This document shows, piece by piece, positions 1 to 8,870 of a DNA stretch of 64,000 nucleotides. A program made the position numbers and the translations under genes. The notes under the pieces were generated by a model, which saw only the letters and a program-made list of their open reading frames with translations, did not search any database and was not told the origin of the DNA. This DNA comes from Cohnella sp. GbtcB17 (GTDB lineage: Bacteria > Bacillota > Bacilli > Paenibacillales > Paenibacillaceae): NCBI RefSeq assembly GCF_019091135.1, contig NZ_JAGXJW010000040.1, forward strand, positions 1 through 64,000. The letters run 5' to 3'. Each line of letters opens with the position of its first letter. The stretch's first letter is position 1.

Positions 1-765
1 GCTCGCGCGCAGCGCGTCCACCAGCGCCGCTCCGCCGATGAGCCCGCCGCGCGCCGTATCCACGAGCACCGCGGTCGGCTTCATTATCGCGAACTGCTCG
101 CGTCCGATGATGCCCGCCGTCTTGTCGTCGAGCGGCAGATGCAGGCTTATAAAGTCGGCCTCACGGACGATCTCGTTCACCGTGTCGCGATAGGCAATGC
201 CATGCGCCGCCGCGACGGCCTCGTCGCGGAACAGATCGTAGGCGAGCACCTTCATCCCGAAGCCGGCCGCTCTGCGGGCGACCGCCTTACCGATGGCGCC
301 GAGTCCGAGCAGGCCAAGCGTTTTGCCGTATATATCGATCGCGGTCTCGGCCTTCCATATCCCTTCGCGACAGGCGCGGTCGATGACGTTCACCCTTCTG
401 GCGACCGCCATCATCAGCGCAAACGCAAAATCCGCCACCGCCTCGGTATTCGAGCCCGCCGCCGTCGCTACACGGATCCCCCGCTCCTCGGCGTATCTCA
501 AATCGATGTTGTCCGTGCCGACCCCGTACTTGGAGATGATCCTGAGCCTAGGCGCTTGCGCCAGCACGTCGCGATCGAGCGGGTCGACGCCGACGATGAC
601 GCCGTCCGCATCTGCCAGCAGCTCCTTCATTTCGTCCTTCGTCAGAATGCGACCGTACGGGTTATACACGACGTCGTACCCCTGCGACGCCAGCAGCTCG
701 ATCGGCGCCGGATCCGACTTGCCGAACGAACGGGGCGTCACGACGATTTTCAGCTTCGGTGCCAT
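1..765 (-). CDS. D-2-hydroxyacid dehydrogenase (phosphoglycerate dehydrogenase-like), partial
   Basis: Probable NAD-dependent D-isomer-specific 2-hydroxyacid dehydrogenase that interconverts a 2-hydroxyacid and its 2-oxoacid in the cytoplasm. Reading leftward from ATG at 765 there are 255 open codons to the window edge, so the C-terminus is missing. The Rossmann glycine motif GLGAIG lies at about residues 154-159 and the active-site arginine sits in DTARGG near 239; the catalytic Glu/His region would be at the end of, or beyond, the visible part. A clean AAAGGAGG precedes the start. It is the last visible gene of the leftward carbohydrate operon, 31 bases after the cupin isomerase gene, so its substrate is more likely a catabolic intermediate than 3-phosphoglycerate. 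That substrate is inferred and unknown. Confidence 0.85.
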   Translation of the reverse strand, partial: MAPKLKIVVTPRSFGKSDPAPIELLASQGYDVVYNPYGRILTKDEMKELLADADGVIVGVDPLDRDVLAQAPRLRIISKYGVGTDNIDLRYAEERGIRVATAAGSNTEAVADFAFALMMAVARRVNVIDRACREGIWKAETAIDIYGKTLGLLGLGAIGKAVARRAAGFGMKVLAYDLFRDEAVAAAHGIAYRDTVNEIVREADFISLHLPLDDKTAGIIGREQFAIMKPTAVLVDTARGGLIGGAALVDALRAS

Positions 766-796
766 GACGGCAGCCCTCCTTTGCGCGGCGCTCTGC

Positions 797-1402
797 TCAT
801 TTCCACTTCGGATTGTCGAGCACAGCGGGCTTTCCGTCGCGTTCGACGACGATTTTCCGATAGCCCTTCGTCTCGATCGAGCCGTAGTCGTGGCCGGCGT
901 CCGCCCGGAAGACGTAGAAGGTAATCAGCGGTTCATGCCCGGTGTTGATGCTGCGGTGCGCATACCGGCCCGGCACATAGACGGCCTTGCCCGGCGCGAA
1001 CTCCTGCACGTCCCAGTCGCCCTCCGGATTTTCCATGAGCATCATCCCTTTGCCCCCGATGCAGTAGTACACTTCGGCCGTGTCGAGGATCGTATGGAAG
1101 TGCCCCTTGGTCATGTAATATTCGTCGCCGACCTTGCCCGGATAGACGATGCTCGTGCCGAACGCCAGGTTGCCGTCGGATTCGGGAATGCCGAGCTCGT
1201 GGAATTCATACAGAAGCGGGTCTGCGCCTTCTGCGAGAAGACGGTCAAACGCCTCGTCGTCCGCATACATCCCCTTCATTTTCGACAGATGGCGCTTGAG
1301 CGAAGGCGCCGCGTCGGACAAACCGTTGTTCAGGCTGAAATAAAGCGTAAACGGGGTTAACGGGTTCGACAGCTTCGTACCGATTGCGTGCGTTTGCGTC
1401 AT
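797..1402 (-). CDS. Cupin-type glucose-6-phosphate isomerase family protein
   Basis: A 201-residue single-domain cupin matching the archaeal-type phosphoglucose isomerase family (Pfam GPI, PF06560), metalloenzymes that interconvert aldose and ketose phosphates. The metal site is visible: GHFH in the first cupin motif, a Glu shortly after in TAEVYY, and a His in GRYAHRS. Most Firmicutes use the unrelated large Pgi, so this copy is probably dedicated to the sugar handled by the surrounding operon. The start at 1402 is chosen because ATGA overlaps the stop of the upstream AroE-like gene by four bases, which implies translational coupling; longer upstream readings run into that gene. The true sugar phosphate is not known. 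Confidence 0.85.
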   Translation of the reverse strand: MTQTHAIGTKLSNPLTPFTLYFSLNNGLSDAAPSLKRHLSKMKGMYADDEAFDRLLAEGADPLLYEFHELGIPESDGNLAFGTSIVYPGKVGDEYYMTKGHFHTILDTAEVYYCIGGKGMMLMENPEGDWDVQEFAPGKAVYVPGRYAHRSINTGHEPLITFYVFRADAGHDYGSIETKGYRKIVVERDGKPAVLDNPKWK

Positions 1403-2373
1403 GCCTTTGCAGCTCCTTTCGTTTCGCCGCTGCCGCGCAGCTCCATCGCGATCCGCTCCAGCCGGTCGAACGTCTCGCCCTCGATCGGCACGTGGAACAC
1501 CTCGGAGATGACCTGCGTCCAGCCGTGAATGAAATAAATCCAGCCGTCCTCCACGTGGAGCCGCCGCTGATCCCGCTGACGAAGCGCCTGATGCATAAAG
1601 TCGAGCGCGCCGCGGTAGTTCAGCTCCCAAACGAGGCCGCTTTCCGGAAAAACGGCGCCGTCCGTAAGCGGAGAGCCCGGGCGGTCCTTGCCGAGCCCAG
1701 TCGCATTGACGACGAGCGAGCCGGCGGGCATCTCAGCCAGCACCGCGTCATTGTCCGCCGGCTCCGGACACAGCCTGTATTCGAACCGCACAGGCGTATC
1801 GATCCGGCCGAGCAGCTCGCGAGCCGATGCGAGACGCTCCGGACTGCGGTTCGTGATCACGATCGTGCCCGGCACGTCGTCTTCGCGCTCCGGCGCCGTC
1901 AAATAGCTGCAGATGGCGAGCGCACTGCCGCCCGCGCCCATGATCATCGCATGGCCGCCGGTCCGCTTCCAGTGTCCCGGGGGCACAAACGCCTCGAGCG
2001 ACAGCCCGCTCGAGATCGGGTCCTTGGCGTGTCCGGCGAGTCGTCCGTCCGCCTTGGAGATCGACGAGATCTCCTCGAACGTGACGGCGTACGAGTCCAG
2101 CGTGTCGAACAGATCGCGCGCGGCGTTGAACAGATCGATCTTGTGCGTCGTGACGAGCGCGCCCAGGGAGAGCGGGTCCTCCTTGATAAAACGGACGCAT
2201 TCCCGGTAAACCTCGGGCTCCGCGTGAATGGCGATATCGATGCCGACCATCTTCGGTCCGCCGAGGCCGAGCGCTTCGGCCCACAGCGGGAACAGCTTCA
2301 TAATGGACGATTGTCCGGTCGTCACGCCGACGAAGTACATCGTCGGCGACGCCGCGCTTGGCGGCAGCTTCAT
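1399..2373 (-). CDS. Shikimate dehydrogenase-like oxidoreductase (AroE/YdiB family)
   Basis: A 324-residue protein of the shikimate/quinate 5-dehydrogenase family. It shows an N-terminal substrate domain beginning GVTTGQSSIMKLFP, a conserved lysine in TTHKIDL that corresponds to the catalytic Lys of the family, a nucleotide-binding loop GAGGSA, and VNATGLGKD near the C-terminus, the usual family signature. It is longer than biosynthetic AroE (about 270-280 residues) and sits in a sugar operon rather than an aromatic pathway cluster, so it probably oxidises a cyclic polyol or a sugar acid. The stop overlaps the cupin gene start. A GAGGAGCG-like ribosome site precedes ATG. The assignment to the family is firm; the substrate is unknown. 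Confidence 0.8.
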   Translation of the reverse strand: MKLPPSAASPTMYFVGVTTGQSSIMKLFPLWAEALGLGGPKMVGIDIAIHAEPEVYRECVRFIKEDPLSLGALVTTHKIDLFNAARDLFDTLDSYAVTFEEISSISKADGRLAGHAKDPISSGLSLEAFVPPGHWKRTGGHAMIMGAGGSALAICSYLTAPEREDDVPGTIVITNRSPERLASARELLGRIDTPVRFEYRLCPEPADNDAVLAEMPAGSLVVNATGLGKDRPGSPLTDGAVFPESGLVWELNYRGALDFMHQALRQRDQRRLHVEDGWIYFIHGWTQVISEVFHVPIEGETFDRLERIAMELRGSGETKGAAKA

Positions 2374-2440
2374 AGGTTCGCGCTCCTCTCTTTGCCACCG
2401 GGCGTCGCGCCCCGGAGCATCTGCATATAGGCTGGTTTCC

Positions 2441-3988
2441 TTAACGTTCGAACGTTTCGACCAGTTCCTCGTTCTCGTTCAGACTCGCATACAACGCCTG
2501 CATGCCGTCCACCGTTCGGCGGTACCGACTTGCAGCAGCCGTGTACAGACGATGCCTGCCGGCATCCGGCTCGATCGCGTCTCCCGGCGCCGCGAAGCGC
2601 TCGGCAGACGCAGCCAGATCCGGGAAAAGCCCGACGCCGTGCCCCGCGACGAGCGCCGCACCGATCAGCGCCGTGTCCTCCGCCTGAAGCGGCCGGTACG
2701 CAATGCCGAGCGTATCCGCCTTGATGCGGTTGAACAGCGCGCTGCGCGCGCCGCCGCCCGCTACGTGCACGGCTTCGTACGAAGCCGTGCCGACGAGCCG
2801 CTCGAGCGTGCCGAGATAATGCTTGTATTCGTAGGCGACCGATTCGAGGATCGCCCGGAACAGCGCGCCGCGCTCGTGGGACCAGGCCATGCCGGTCCAG
2901 CTGCCGCGCAAACCCGGCGTGTTCGGACAGACACGTCCGCCGAAATGCGGTACAAACGTCAGCCCCCCGCAGCCCGGCTCCACCGACTCGGCCAGCGCGT
3001 TTAGCTCGTCGTAGCTCGCGCCGGTGAGCCGCTTAAACCAGGCGAGGCATTGGCCGCCGCCGTTGATATAAGCGAGCGGCGTCCACAGATCGGGCAGCGC
3101 CGAGCGGGCGTAGATCAGCGTCTTGCCCTCGGTATCCGGCCTGTACTCGGCCGTGCAGCACGCCAGCACCGACGCCGTGCCCGCCACGTCGAACAGCAGG
3201 CCCGGCCGCGCGATCCCCGCGCCGAGCGTGGCCGCTGCGGTATCGCCGAGGCCCGCCGCGATCGGCGTGCCCGGCAGCAGTCCTGCCGCGGCCGCGTATC
3301 GATCCGTCAGCCCGCCGACGATGTCCCATGGCCTAACGATGGCGGGCATTTTGGCGCCATCGATGCCGAACGCCCGCAGCAGCTCCTCCGACCAGGCCAG
3401 CTTCCGGATGTCGGCAAAGCCGGCAAAGTGAAGATGCGTATGATCGATGAACGCATCCTGCGCGCGCAGGCCGGCGAGTCTGCCGGCGACGTAGGCGCTG
3501 GGTACGAGGAATTTGGCGATCGCGCGATAGACCTCCGGCCGCTCCCGACGCCACCACAGAATCTTCGGTCCGTGCGCATAAGTGACCGGACTGCCCGTCA
3601 CGCCGATAAAGGCGTCCTCGCCCCAGTCCCGAATGATAGGCATGGCCGCTTCGCAGCGGCTGTCGAGCCAGGAGTCATAGGGCGTCACGGCCTGCCAGTC
3701 CGCGTCGATGCCCAGCACGCCGGCCATCTGGCCGCCGATGCCGACGGCGGCTACGCGCGCGGGAGCGATGTCCGTGCGGTCCATGACCGACCGGATGGCG
3801 GAGACGACCGACCCGAACATCTCGTCCGGGTCCTGCTCCACCTGTCCGGGCGCGGGACGTATGAGGTTCGAGGCTACGAACGCGTTGCCCAGCAGTTGGC
3901 CGTCCGCAGAGACGAGCGCGGCTTTTGTCCCCTGCGTGCCGAGATCCACGGCGATCGTGAAGCTTGATCGGCTGTTGTCGGATGGCAA
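2441..3988 (-). CDS. xylB: FGGY-family carbohydrate kinase, xylulokinase-like
   Basis: A 515-residue ATP-dependent sugar kinase. The N-terminal FGGY domain opens with VDLGTQGTKAAL, the C-terminal domain carries GDTAAATLGAG and the VAGGGARSALFNRIKAD motif typical of xylulokinases. The best start is TTG at 3988: GAGGGGAGAGGG lies just upstream and this start falls 16 bases after the stop of the alcohol dehydrogenase gene, whereas longer readings would run deep into that gene. It would phosphorylate the ketose made by the neighbouring dehydrogenases. D-xylulose is the default guess, but FGGY kinases in this subgroup also act on apulose, tetruloses and other ketoses, so specificity is open. Confidence 0.85.
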   Translation of the reverse strand: MPSDNSRSSFTIAVDLGTQGTKAALVSADGQLLGNAFVASNLIRPAPGQVEQDPDEMFGSVVSAIRSVMDRTDIAPARVAAVGIGGQMAGVLGIDADWQAVTPYDSWLDSRCEAAMPIIRDWGEDAFIGVTGSPVTYAHGPKILWWRRERPEVYRAIAKFLVPSAYVAGRLAGLRAQDAFIDHTHLHFAGFADIRKLAWSEELLRAFGIDGAKMPAIVRPWDIVGGLTDRYAAAAGLLPGTPIAAGLGDTAAATLGAGIARPGLLFDVAGTASVLACCTAEYRPDTEGKTLIYARSALPDLWTPLAYINGGGQCLAWFKRLTGASYDELNALAESVEPGCGGLTFVPHFGGRVCPNTPGLRGSWTGMAWSHERGALFRAILESVAYEYKHYLGTLERLVGTASYEAVHVAGGGARSALFNRIKADTLGIAYRPLQAEDTALIGAALVAGHGVGLFPDLAASAERFAAPGDAIEPDAGRHRLYTAAASRYRRTVDGMQALYASLNENEELVETFER

Positions 3989-4004
3989 GTGGTCCCTCTC
4001 CCCT

Positions 4005-5048
4005 CTAATCGAACGCGATGACGGTCTTGATGCCCTGCGAGCTGCCGGCATGACGCAGCGCCTCGTCGAAGCGGTCGATCGCATAGCGCGCCGATACGAG
4101 CTTGTCGACGTCGAGAATGCCGCTTGCGATAAATTGAAGCGTCTTGCGGAAATGCGCGTTGTTCGCCTTCGTGCTGCCCGTCACCAGCAGCTGCTTGTAA
4201 TGAATGACGTTCGTGTCCAGCGCGACGGGGACGCTATCCTTCGGCAGGCCGCCGAAAAAGTTGATCCGGCCGCCCATCGCGGCAAGCTCGATCGCGAGCT
4301 GCTGCGCTTCGGGCGACGGATTGGCCGTCACGATGACGTCCGCGCCTCGGCCGCCGGTTTGCGCAAGCAAGCTTTCCTTCAGCCCGTCGGCCGGCAGCGC
4401 GATAAACGAAGGATCGATGCGGCGCGCCAGCTCCAACCGGCCGGTCGATCGGTTGCTGAGGAACACCCTGCCGGCGCCCGACATTTTGGCGAGCTGCGCG
4501 TACATAATGCCGATCGGACCGGCGCCGATGATGAGCACGTCGTCTCCGGCGCGGATCGGGCACTGCTCGATCCCGTTGTACACGCAGGATAGCGGCTCGT
4601 TGACAGCCGCATGGTCGAACGTCACCTGCGCCGGCAGCTCGACGACGTTGCCGAAGCGCAGCGCCTGCTCCGGCACGCGCACGTACTCGGCGAAGCCGCC
4701 GTCCATCTGGACGCCGAGCGCCTCATAGCTCGCGCACAGATGCTGGTTGCCGCGGATGCATTCTCCGCAGATGCCGCAGCCCATATTGGGCGCGATGCCG
4801 ACGCGCATACCAACCCGATAGCCGGTCACCTGCGCGCCGACCTCGGCGATCTCGCCGCTCAGCTCGTGGCCGAGCGTCCGCGGCGACGCCTCTGTGATGC
4901 CCGGAAAACCGTTTTTGATCATTCGCATATCCGTGCCGCAGATGCCCGCGCTCCTGACCTTGACGAGAATCTCCCGGTCCGTGATGACCGGTACAGGCAC
5001 CTCGTCCAGCCGTATGTCGCCGGGTCCGTACAATCTGGCCGCTAACAT
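4005..5048 (-). CDS. Zinc-dependent medium-chain alcohol/polyol dehydrogenase
   Basis: A 347-residue MDR dehydrogenase similar to sorbitol and threonine dehydrogenases. Catalytic zinc ligands are suggested by CGTD near residue 37 and GHE near 61. The structural zinc lobe is present with four cysteines in CGICGEC followed by HLC. The nucleotide loop reads GAGPIG. The likely reaction is NAD(P)-dependent oxidation of a sugar alcohol to a ketose, feeding the adjacent xylulokinase-like kinase. ATG at 5048 follows a GGAGGGAAC ribosome site, and the gene lies 15 bases after the oxidoreductase upstream, consistent with one operon. Which polyol is used cannot be told from the sequence. Confidence 0.85.
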   Translation of the reverse strand: MLAARLYGPGDIRLDEVPVPVITDREILVKVRSAGICGTDMRMIKNGFPGITEASPRTLGHELSGEIAEVGAQVTGYRVGMRVGIAPNMGCGICGECIRGNQHLCASYEALGVQMDGGFAEYVRVPEQALRFGNVVELPAQVTFDHAAVNEPLSCVYNGIEQCPIRAGDDVLIIGAGPIGIMYAQLAKMSGAGRVFLSNRSTGRLELARRIDPSFIALPADGLKESLLAQTGGRGADVIVTANPSPEAQQLAIELAAMGGRINFFGGLPKDSVPVALDTNVIHYKQLLVTGSTKANNAHFRKTLQFIASGILDVDKLVSARYAIDRFDEALRHAGSSQGIKTVIAFD

Positions 5049-5063
5049 ATTCTTGTTCCCTCC

Positions 5064-6083
5064 TTAAAGCCTGACCGATGCGCCGCTTTTGATCGACGCA
5101 TTGCCAGCCTCTACGACGCGTACGGCCATCTTGCCGTCATGCCCCGTCACACGGGGCGGCCGGCCTTCCAATATCGCGGCGACGAAGTCGGTATCCTCGG
5201 CAAGATACGCTTCCTTAAAAAGCGAACGCCAGCTGTTCATGAACGGCCGGCGGAGCAGTCGGTCCGGTCCTGCGACGATCGTCGTCTTCTCGTGCGTCTG
5301 GCCGAGGAAGATGACGCCCTCGGTGCCGAGAATCTCGACGCGGCTGTCGTAGCCGTAGCGGACGGCGACCGCGCCGTCGACGCTCGCTTGCGCGCCGCTC
5401 GCGAAGCGGGCCGTAAGCGAGACGTTATCGTAAAAGTCCGGGTATTCGGCCGCAACATGCCGGTTGCGGTAATTGCCGCCGATGGCGTAAACCTCCGACA
5501 CCTCCGAGCCCGAGAACCAGCGGATCGTGTCGATGTCGTGGCTGTTGACCTCGGCGAGCGGACCGTTGCTCTTGGCGAGATCGTACATCCACGGCATCGG
5601 CTGGCTCGGCCCCCGCGTCAGCGACTTGACGAGCACGACCTCTCCGATGGCGCCTTCATCAATCGCGCGCTTCGCTTCGACGAAGCTCTCGTCGAAGCGT
5701 CTCATGAACGCGACCTGCAGCGTGACGCCTGCGGTCTCGCATGCGGAGATCATTTCGTCGCATTCGCGAACGCTGATCGCCATCGGCTTTTCACAGAGTA
5801 CGTGCTTGCCCGCATGAGCGGACGCTACGACGATATCGCGATGGTAGATCGTCGGCGTCACGACGACGACGGCATCGATCTCGTCATCCGCGAGCGCTTG
5901 CCTGTAGTCCGTGTAGTACCGTTCGATGCCAAGCGAATTGGCAGCGGATGCGGCCGTTTCCTCGTTCGGATCGACGACGGCGACGAGTCTGGCGAACGGT
6001 ACGTTTTTACGAAAGTTGGCGGCATGGATCATGCCCGCTCTCCCCGCTCCGATCACACATACGCCGATTTCCCTATGCTTCAT
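5064..6083 (-). CDS. Gfo/Idh/MocA family oxidoreductase (inositol dehydrogenase-like)
   Basis: First gene of the leftward operon. The 339-residue protein has an N-terminal Rossmann fold with GAGRAG, the family CEKPM motif whose Lys is catalytic, and a C-terminal domain with NSHDIDTIRW holding the catalytic His-Asp. This pattern is typical of myo-inositol 2-dehydrogenases and other sugar oxidoreductases. ATG at 6083 is preferred over GTG at 6095 because GCGGGTGA, which resembles the 3' end of the Shine-Dalgarno complement, lies about eight bases upstream. Expression is probably controlled by the divergent DeoR regulator through the repeats in the shared intergenic region. The substrate is inferred to be a cyclic polyol or aldose. 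Confidence 0.85.
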   Translation of the reverse strand: MKHREIGVCVIGAGRAGMIHAANFRKNVPFARLVAVVDPNEETAASAANSLGIERYYTDYRQALADDEIDAVVVVTPTIYHRDIVVASAHAGKHVLCEKPMAISVRECDEMISACETAGVTLQVAFMRRFDESFVEAKRAIDEGAIGEVVLVKSLTRGPSQPMPWMYDLAKSNGPLAEVNSHDIDTIRWFSGSEVSEVYAIGGNYRNRHVAAEYPDFYDNVSLTARFASGAQASVDGAVAVRYGYDSRVEILGTEGVIFLGQTHEKTTIVAGPDRLLRRPFMNSWRSLFKEAYLAEDTDFVAAILEGRPPRVTGHDGKMAVRVVEAGNASIKSGASVRL

Positions 6084-6131
6084 GAGCCATTTCACCCGCT
6101 TTGAGGATTCGTTTGCCTTCCGATCGCGAAG

Positions 6132-6223
6132 AATTGTCGTTCGTTATCGTTTGTTGTATAAACAACAAATGGATATGCTAATTTGCGATCAAACGACAAT
6201 CGCTTGCTGTTATATAGTATAAT
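6132..6223. promoter_or_regulatory. Divergent operator/promoter region with nested inverted repeats
   Basis: The 226-base gap between the operon and the DeoR gene holds a 9-bp inverted repeat (ATTGTCGTT at 6133-6141 and AACGACAAT at 6192-6200). Inside it lies a perfect 8-bp-arm palindrome (TTTGTTGT at 6150-6157 with ACAACAAA at 6162-6169). GTCGTTCGTT/ATCGTTTGTT also repeats with a 10-base period at 6136-6155. A consensus -10 box TATAAT for the rightward gene is at 6218-6223, so the right arm overlaps its -35 position. This is what a DeoR-family repressor site would look like; binding itself is inferred. Confidence 0.6.
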
Positions 6224-6309
6224 TCAGAAGAACCGTCCGCTGGATTGATCAATTTTTCGATCGGGCGCTACAATTTGCGATAATCATTCAACTTCGAAGG
6301 AAGATGGCC

Positions 6310-7110
6310 ATGAACGAGGGGAACTCGGACGTCCTTTTCGCCGAGGAGCGGCAGGCGGCAATTGCCAAAATGGTACAGGAGCGCGGGAAAGTTCGCGTGC
6401 CCGATCTCGTCGCCTACTTTAAAATGTCGCCGGCTACGATTCGGGGCGATCTGCGGGATTTGGAAGCCAGAGGGTTGATCAAGCGCACGCACGGCGGCGC
6501 GATACCGGGGGACGCCGCCCCGGTCGGCTTCGAGCCGGACAACATGGACAAGACGGCGAAGGATCTGATCCTGAAGCAAGCGATTGCCAAAAGGGCTGCC
6601 GAGCTTGTCGACGACGGCGACATTATCCTGTTGGACGCCGGTTTAACGACCAAAGCCATGTGCGCGCATCTGCAGGACAAACAAAACCTGACCGTTATCG
6701 TCAGCGACATCGAGATCGCCTCAATGCTCGAGCGTTTCGATAACATGACGGTCGTCGTCATCGGCGGCCTGCTGCGTCGCGGCTTTCACTGTACGGTCGG
6801 ACCGTTTGCCGTCAAGCTGCTCTCCGAGCTGAACGTGGACAAGGCGTTCCTCGGGACGAACGCCTTCAGCGTCCGCAAAGGCTGCACGACGCCGGACATG
6901 AACCAGGCCGAGGTCAAGCGGACGATGATCCGCATCGCGACACAGGTCGTCCTGCTGTGCGACAGCGCCAAGATCGGCAAAAATTCGTTCGTCCAATTCG
7001 CCGAGCCCGGCGAGCTCGACCTGGTCATCACCGACAGCCGGATCTCCGAGCAGCACCTGCGCGAGATGACCGAAGCGGGTTTGGAAGTGATGGTGGAGCA
7101 AGTGGACTGA
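6310..7110 (+). CDS. DeoR/GlpR-family transcriptional regulator
   Basis: A 266-residue repressor of the DeoR family. The N-terminal winged helix-turn-helix (about residues 10-65) includes VPDLVAYFKMSPATIRGDL and the signature RTHGGA. The C-terminal sugar-phosphate sensing domain has DAGLTTKAM and the VVIGG and LGTNAF motifs seen in DeoR_C proteins. It is divergent from the six-gene catabolic operon and almost certainly controls it, probably released by a phosphorylated intermediate made by the FGGY kinase. ATG at 6310 is favoured over 6304 since GAAGGAAG abuts the first ATG but is well spaced from the second. A strong terminator follows about 105 bases downstream. Confidence 0.88.
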   Translation: MNEGNSDVLFAEERQAAIAKMVQERGKVRVPDLVAYFKMSPATIRGDLRDLEARGLIKRTHGGAIPGDAAPVGFEPDNMDKTAKDLILKQAIAKRAAELVDDGDIILLDAGLTTKAMCAHLQDKQNLTVIVSDIEIASMLERFDNMTVVVIGGLLRRGFHCTVGPFAVKLLSELNVDKAFLGTNAFSVRKGCTTPDMNQAEVKRTMIRIATQVVLLCDSAKIGKNSFVQFAEPGELDLVITDSRISEQHLREMTEAGLEVMVEQVD

Positions 7111-7216
7111 GTATGTTCGCTGTGCACCTTCATCGAAAAAGCCGCTCGTGTTGCTTTTAATACGGTACTGCCTTAGAGAAGCTTTGTTCCTTTACACCAC
7201 CATTTCCAACGTAAAA

Positions 7217-7252
7217 ACCGTCAGGGGCCCATTGCCCTGACGGTCTTCTTTT
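7217..7252 (+). terminator. Rho-independent terminator after the DeoR gene
   Basis: A perfect 10-bp stem, ACCGTCAGGG at 7217-7226 and CCCTGACGGT at 7235-7244, with an 8-base loop and a CTTCTTTT tail. The left flank is A-rich, so it may also stop leftward transcription from the small gene at 7293-7460. Confidence 0.85.
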
Positions 7253-7292
7253 CCCCACATATCGTGTTTCGCCTGCATCTGCACTTCTCGCT

Positions 7293-7460
7293 TCAGTCGT
7301 TTCTGCGCTTGCCGGCTTCCTGCGTCCGTTTGCTGTAAGGTCCGGGGCTGACCTCGGGCGGCTCGATCAACACGGGCTCGTCCGTGATGCGCGTTTCGTG
7401 TTGATCCACGATGCCGGCCTGCTCGGTTTTCAGATCGTGCAATTCCTTTTCGTTGGACAA
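7293..7460 (-). CDS. Small hypothetical protein, 55 residues
   Basis: A short reading frame starting with TTG at 7460 and ending at TGA at 7293. Support comes from a strong AAGGAGG seven bases before the start and from a continuous charged, proline-containing sequence (beginning MSNEKELHDLKTEQAG and ending in KRRND) without low-quality features. It has no signal peptide or membrane segment and would be a soluble, very hydrophilic cytoplasmic protein. It lies just after the erythromycin-esterase-like gene on the same strand, 33 bases downstream, and before the bidirectional terminator at 7217-7252, so it may share that transcript. I do not recognise the family and assign no function. Confidence 0.6.
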   Translation of the reverse strand: MSNEKELHDLKTEQAGIVDQHETRITDEPVLIEPPEVSPGPYSKRTQEAGKRRND

Positions 7461-7493
7461 GTTTGTCGCCTCCTTCGGTTTAGCCAGTCCCTG

Positions 7494-8765
7494 CTAGGAA
7501 TAGATCTCTTCTACGGCAAGCGGGGACAGTGCGGTCGTCCGGTCGATAAAAATAAACGCGTCGTACCGCTCCGCCAGCCTGGTTGGCACGTAATTGCCCC
7601 GCTCGTGCTCGGGATGATATACGACGCCGATCGCGCGGTGTCCGATCCACGATTCGCGCAGCGCCTGGTCCGCTTCGTCTAGGAGGAGCAGCTTGTCGGC
7701 CGGCCCGATCCGATGAAGCAGCTCCTCCAGACTCCCGGCTTCCGCTGCGGGCACCTTCATCGCCTCAAGCGGCATACCCCAGCCGCGGCCTGCGATCACG
7801 GTGCCTTCGTAGGAGCCGAAACCGATGGCGCACACCTCGGCGCCGTGCGACTCGCGCAGCAGCTGGCCGACGTTGACCATGCCTTCGCGGGCCATGTCCG
7901 TCGCGCGCGCATCGCCCACATGCGTATTGTGCGCCCAGACGACGGCACGCGCCGCAGGCCCATGATACGCCATGAGACGCTCAAGCACATCGACCATGTG
8001 CCGGTCGCGCACGTTCCAGGATTCCGCGTCGTGGCGAATCATCGTCCTGTAATAATCCTCCGCGCCTTTTACTGCGAGCGCATTTAGCTCCGCCGCTAAC
8101 GCGTCCTCGCGGTCGCCCGGCTGTGCGGTTTTCCATTTTTCCTGCAGCTTGCGCAGCAGCGCAACGACCTCTTCCTCGCAGCCTTCCCCGTAGAAGTTGG
8201 CCGCGAGCCCGTATTGCTGCTCCTCCCGCCCATGCGGCTCGAAGCACGCAAAGGCGCGTTTGGCCGCCTCCAGGTCGGCCCCGTCTTTTTCCCCGAGGTA
8301 CTTCAGAATCTCGTCCATCGACTCCCAAAGGCTGTACAGATCGAATCCGTAAAAGCCGACCTTGTCTTCCTCGGCCCTGCCGTCGTTGAACACGCGAAGC
8401 CAATCGGCAAACGCGGCTACTTCCCGATTGGCCCACATCCACGTCGGCCAGCGCGAGAAATCCCGGAGCGCATCCGCCGCGATGTCGCCCGCCGACGCAT
8501 CGCCTTTGACGTAGCGGTTCAGAACATAACATGAAGGCCAATCGCCTTCGACCGCGATAAACCGAAAGCCCTTTTCGATGATCAATCGTTTGGTCAGCTC
8601 CGCGCGCTCGGCATAAAACTCCGACGTCCCGTGCGAGGCTTCGCCGATCAACACAAATCTGGCTAGGCCCGCACGCTCGACGAGCGCATCCGCGTGAACC
8701 GCGCCCTTATACGGAACTGCGAGCCGCTTCAGCGCTTCAAGCGCCTCGATTTCCTTTTTGCGCAT
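7494..8765 (-). CDS. Erythromycin esterase-family protein
   Basis: A 423-residue protein of the erythromycin esterase / EreA-like hydrolase family (PF05139). Typical motifs are GEASHGTSEFY near residues 42-52, EGDWP near 75, WAHNTHVGDAR near 280, and EGTVIAGRGWG towards the C-terminus; the conserved His residues of GEASHG and WAHNTH fit the proposed active site. Characterised members open the macrolactone of erythromycin, but most chromosomal relatives have no known substrate and do not confer resistance, so the name describes the family only. No signal peptide is seen, so it is cytoplasmic. AGGGAGA precedes the ATG. It stands alone or with the small gene downstream. Confidence 0.85.
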   Translation of the reverse strand: MRKKEIEALEALKRLAVPYKGAVHADALVERAGLARFVLIGEASHGTSEFYAERAELTKRLIIEKGFRFIAVEGDWPSCYVLNRYVKGDASAGDIAADALRDFSRWPTWMWANREVAAFADWLRVFNDGRAEEDKVGFYGFDLYSLWESMDEILKYLGEKDGADLEAAKRAFACFEPHGREEQQYGLAANFYGEGCEEEVVALLRKLQEKWKTAQPGDREDALAAELNALAVKGAEDYYRTMIRHDAESWNVRDRHMVDVLERLMAYHGPAARAVVWAHNTHVGDARATDMAREGMVNVGQLLRESHGAEVCAIGFGSYEGTVIAGRGWGMPLEAMKVPAAEAGSLEELLHRIGPADKLLLLDEADQALRESWIGHRAIGVVYHPEHERGNYVPTRLAERYDAFIFIDRTTALSPLAVEEIYS

Positions 8766-8870
8766 ATCGGTCTCCCTTCGCTTTTAAACGAATGGCATCG
8801 CCTCCGTTAGGATGCGCGTAGACTTTAAGCCCGATACTCGTCCACGGAGGATAATGGTGCGGCGTTACGG

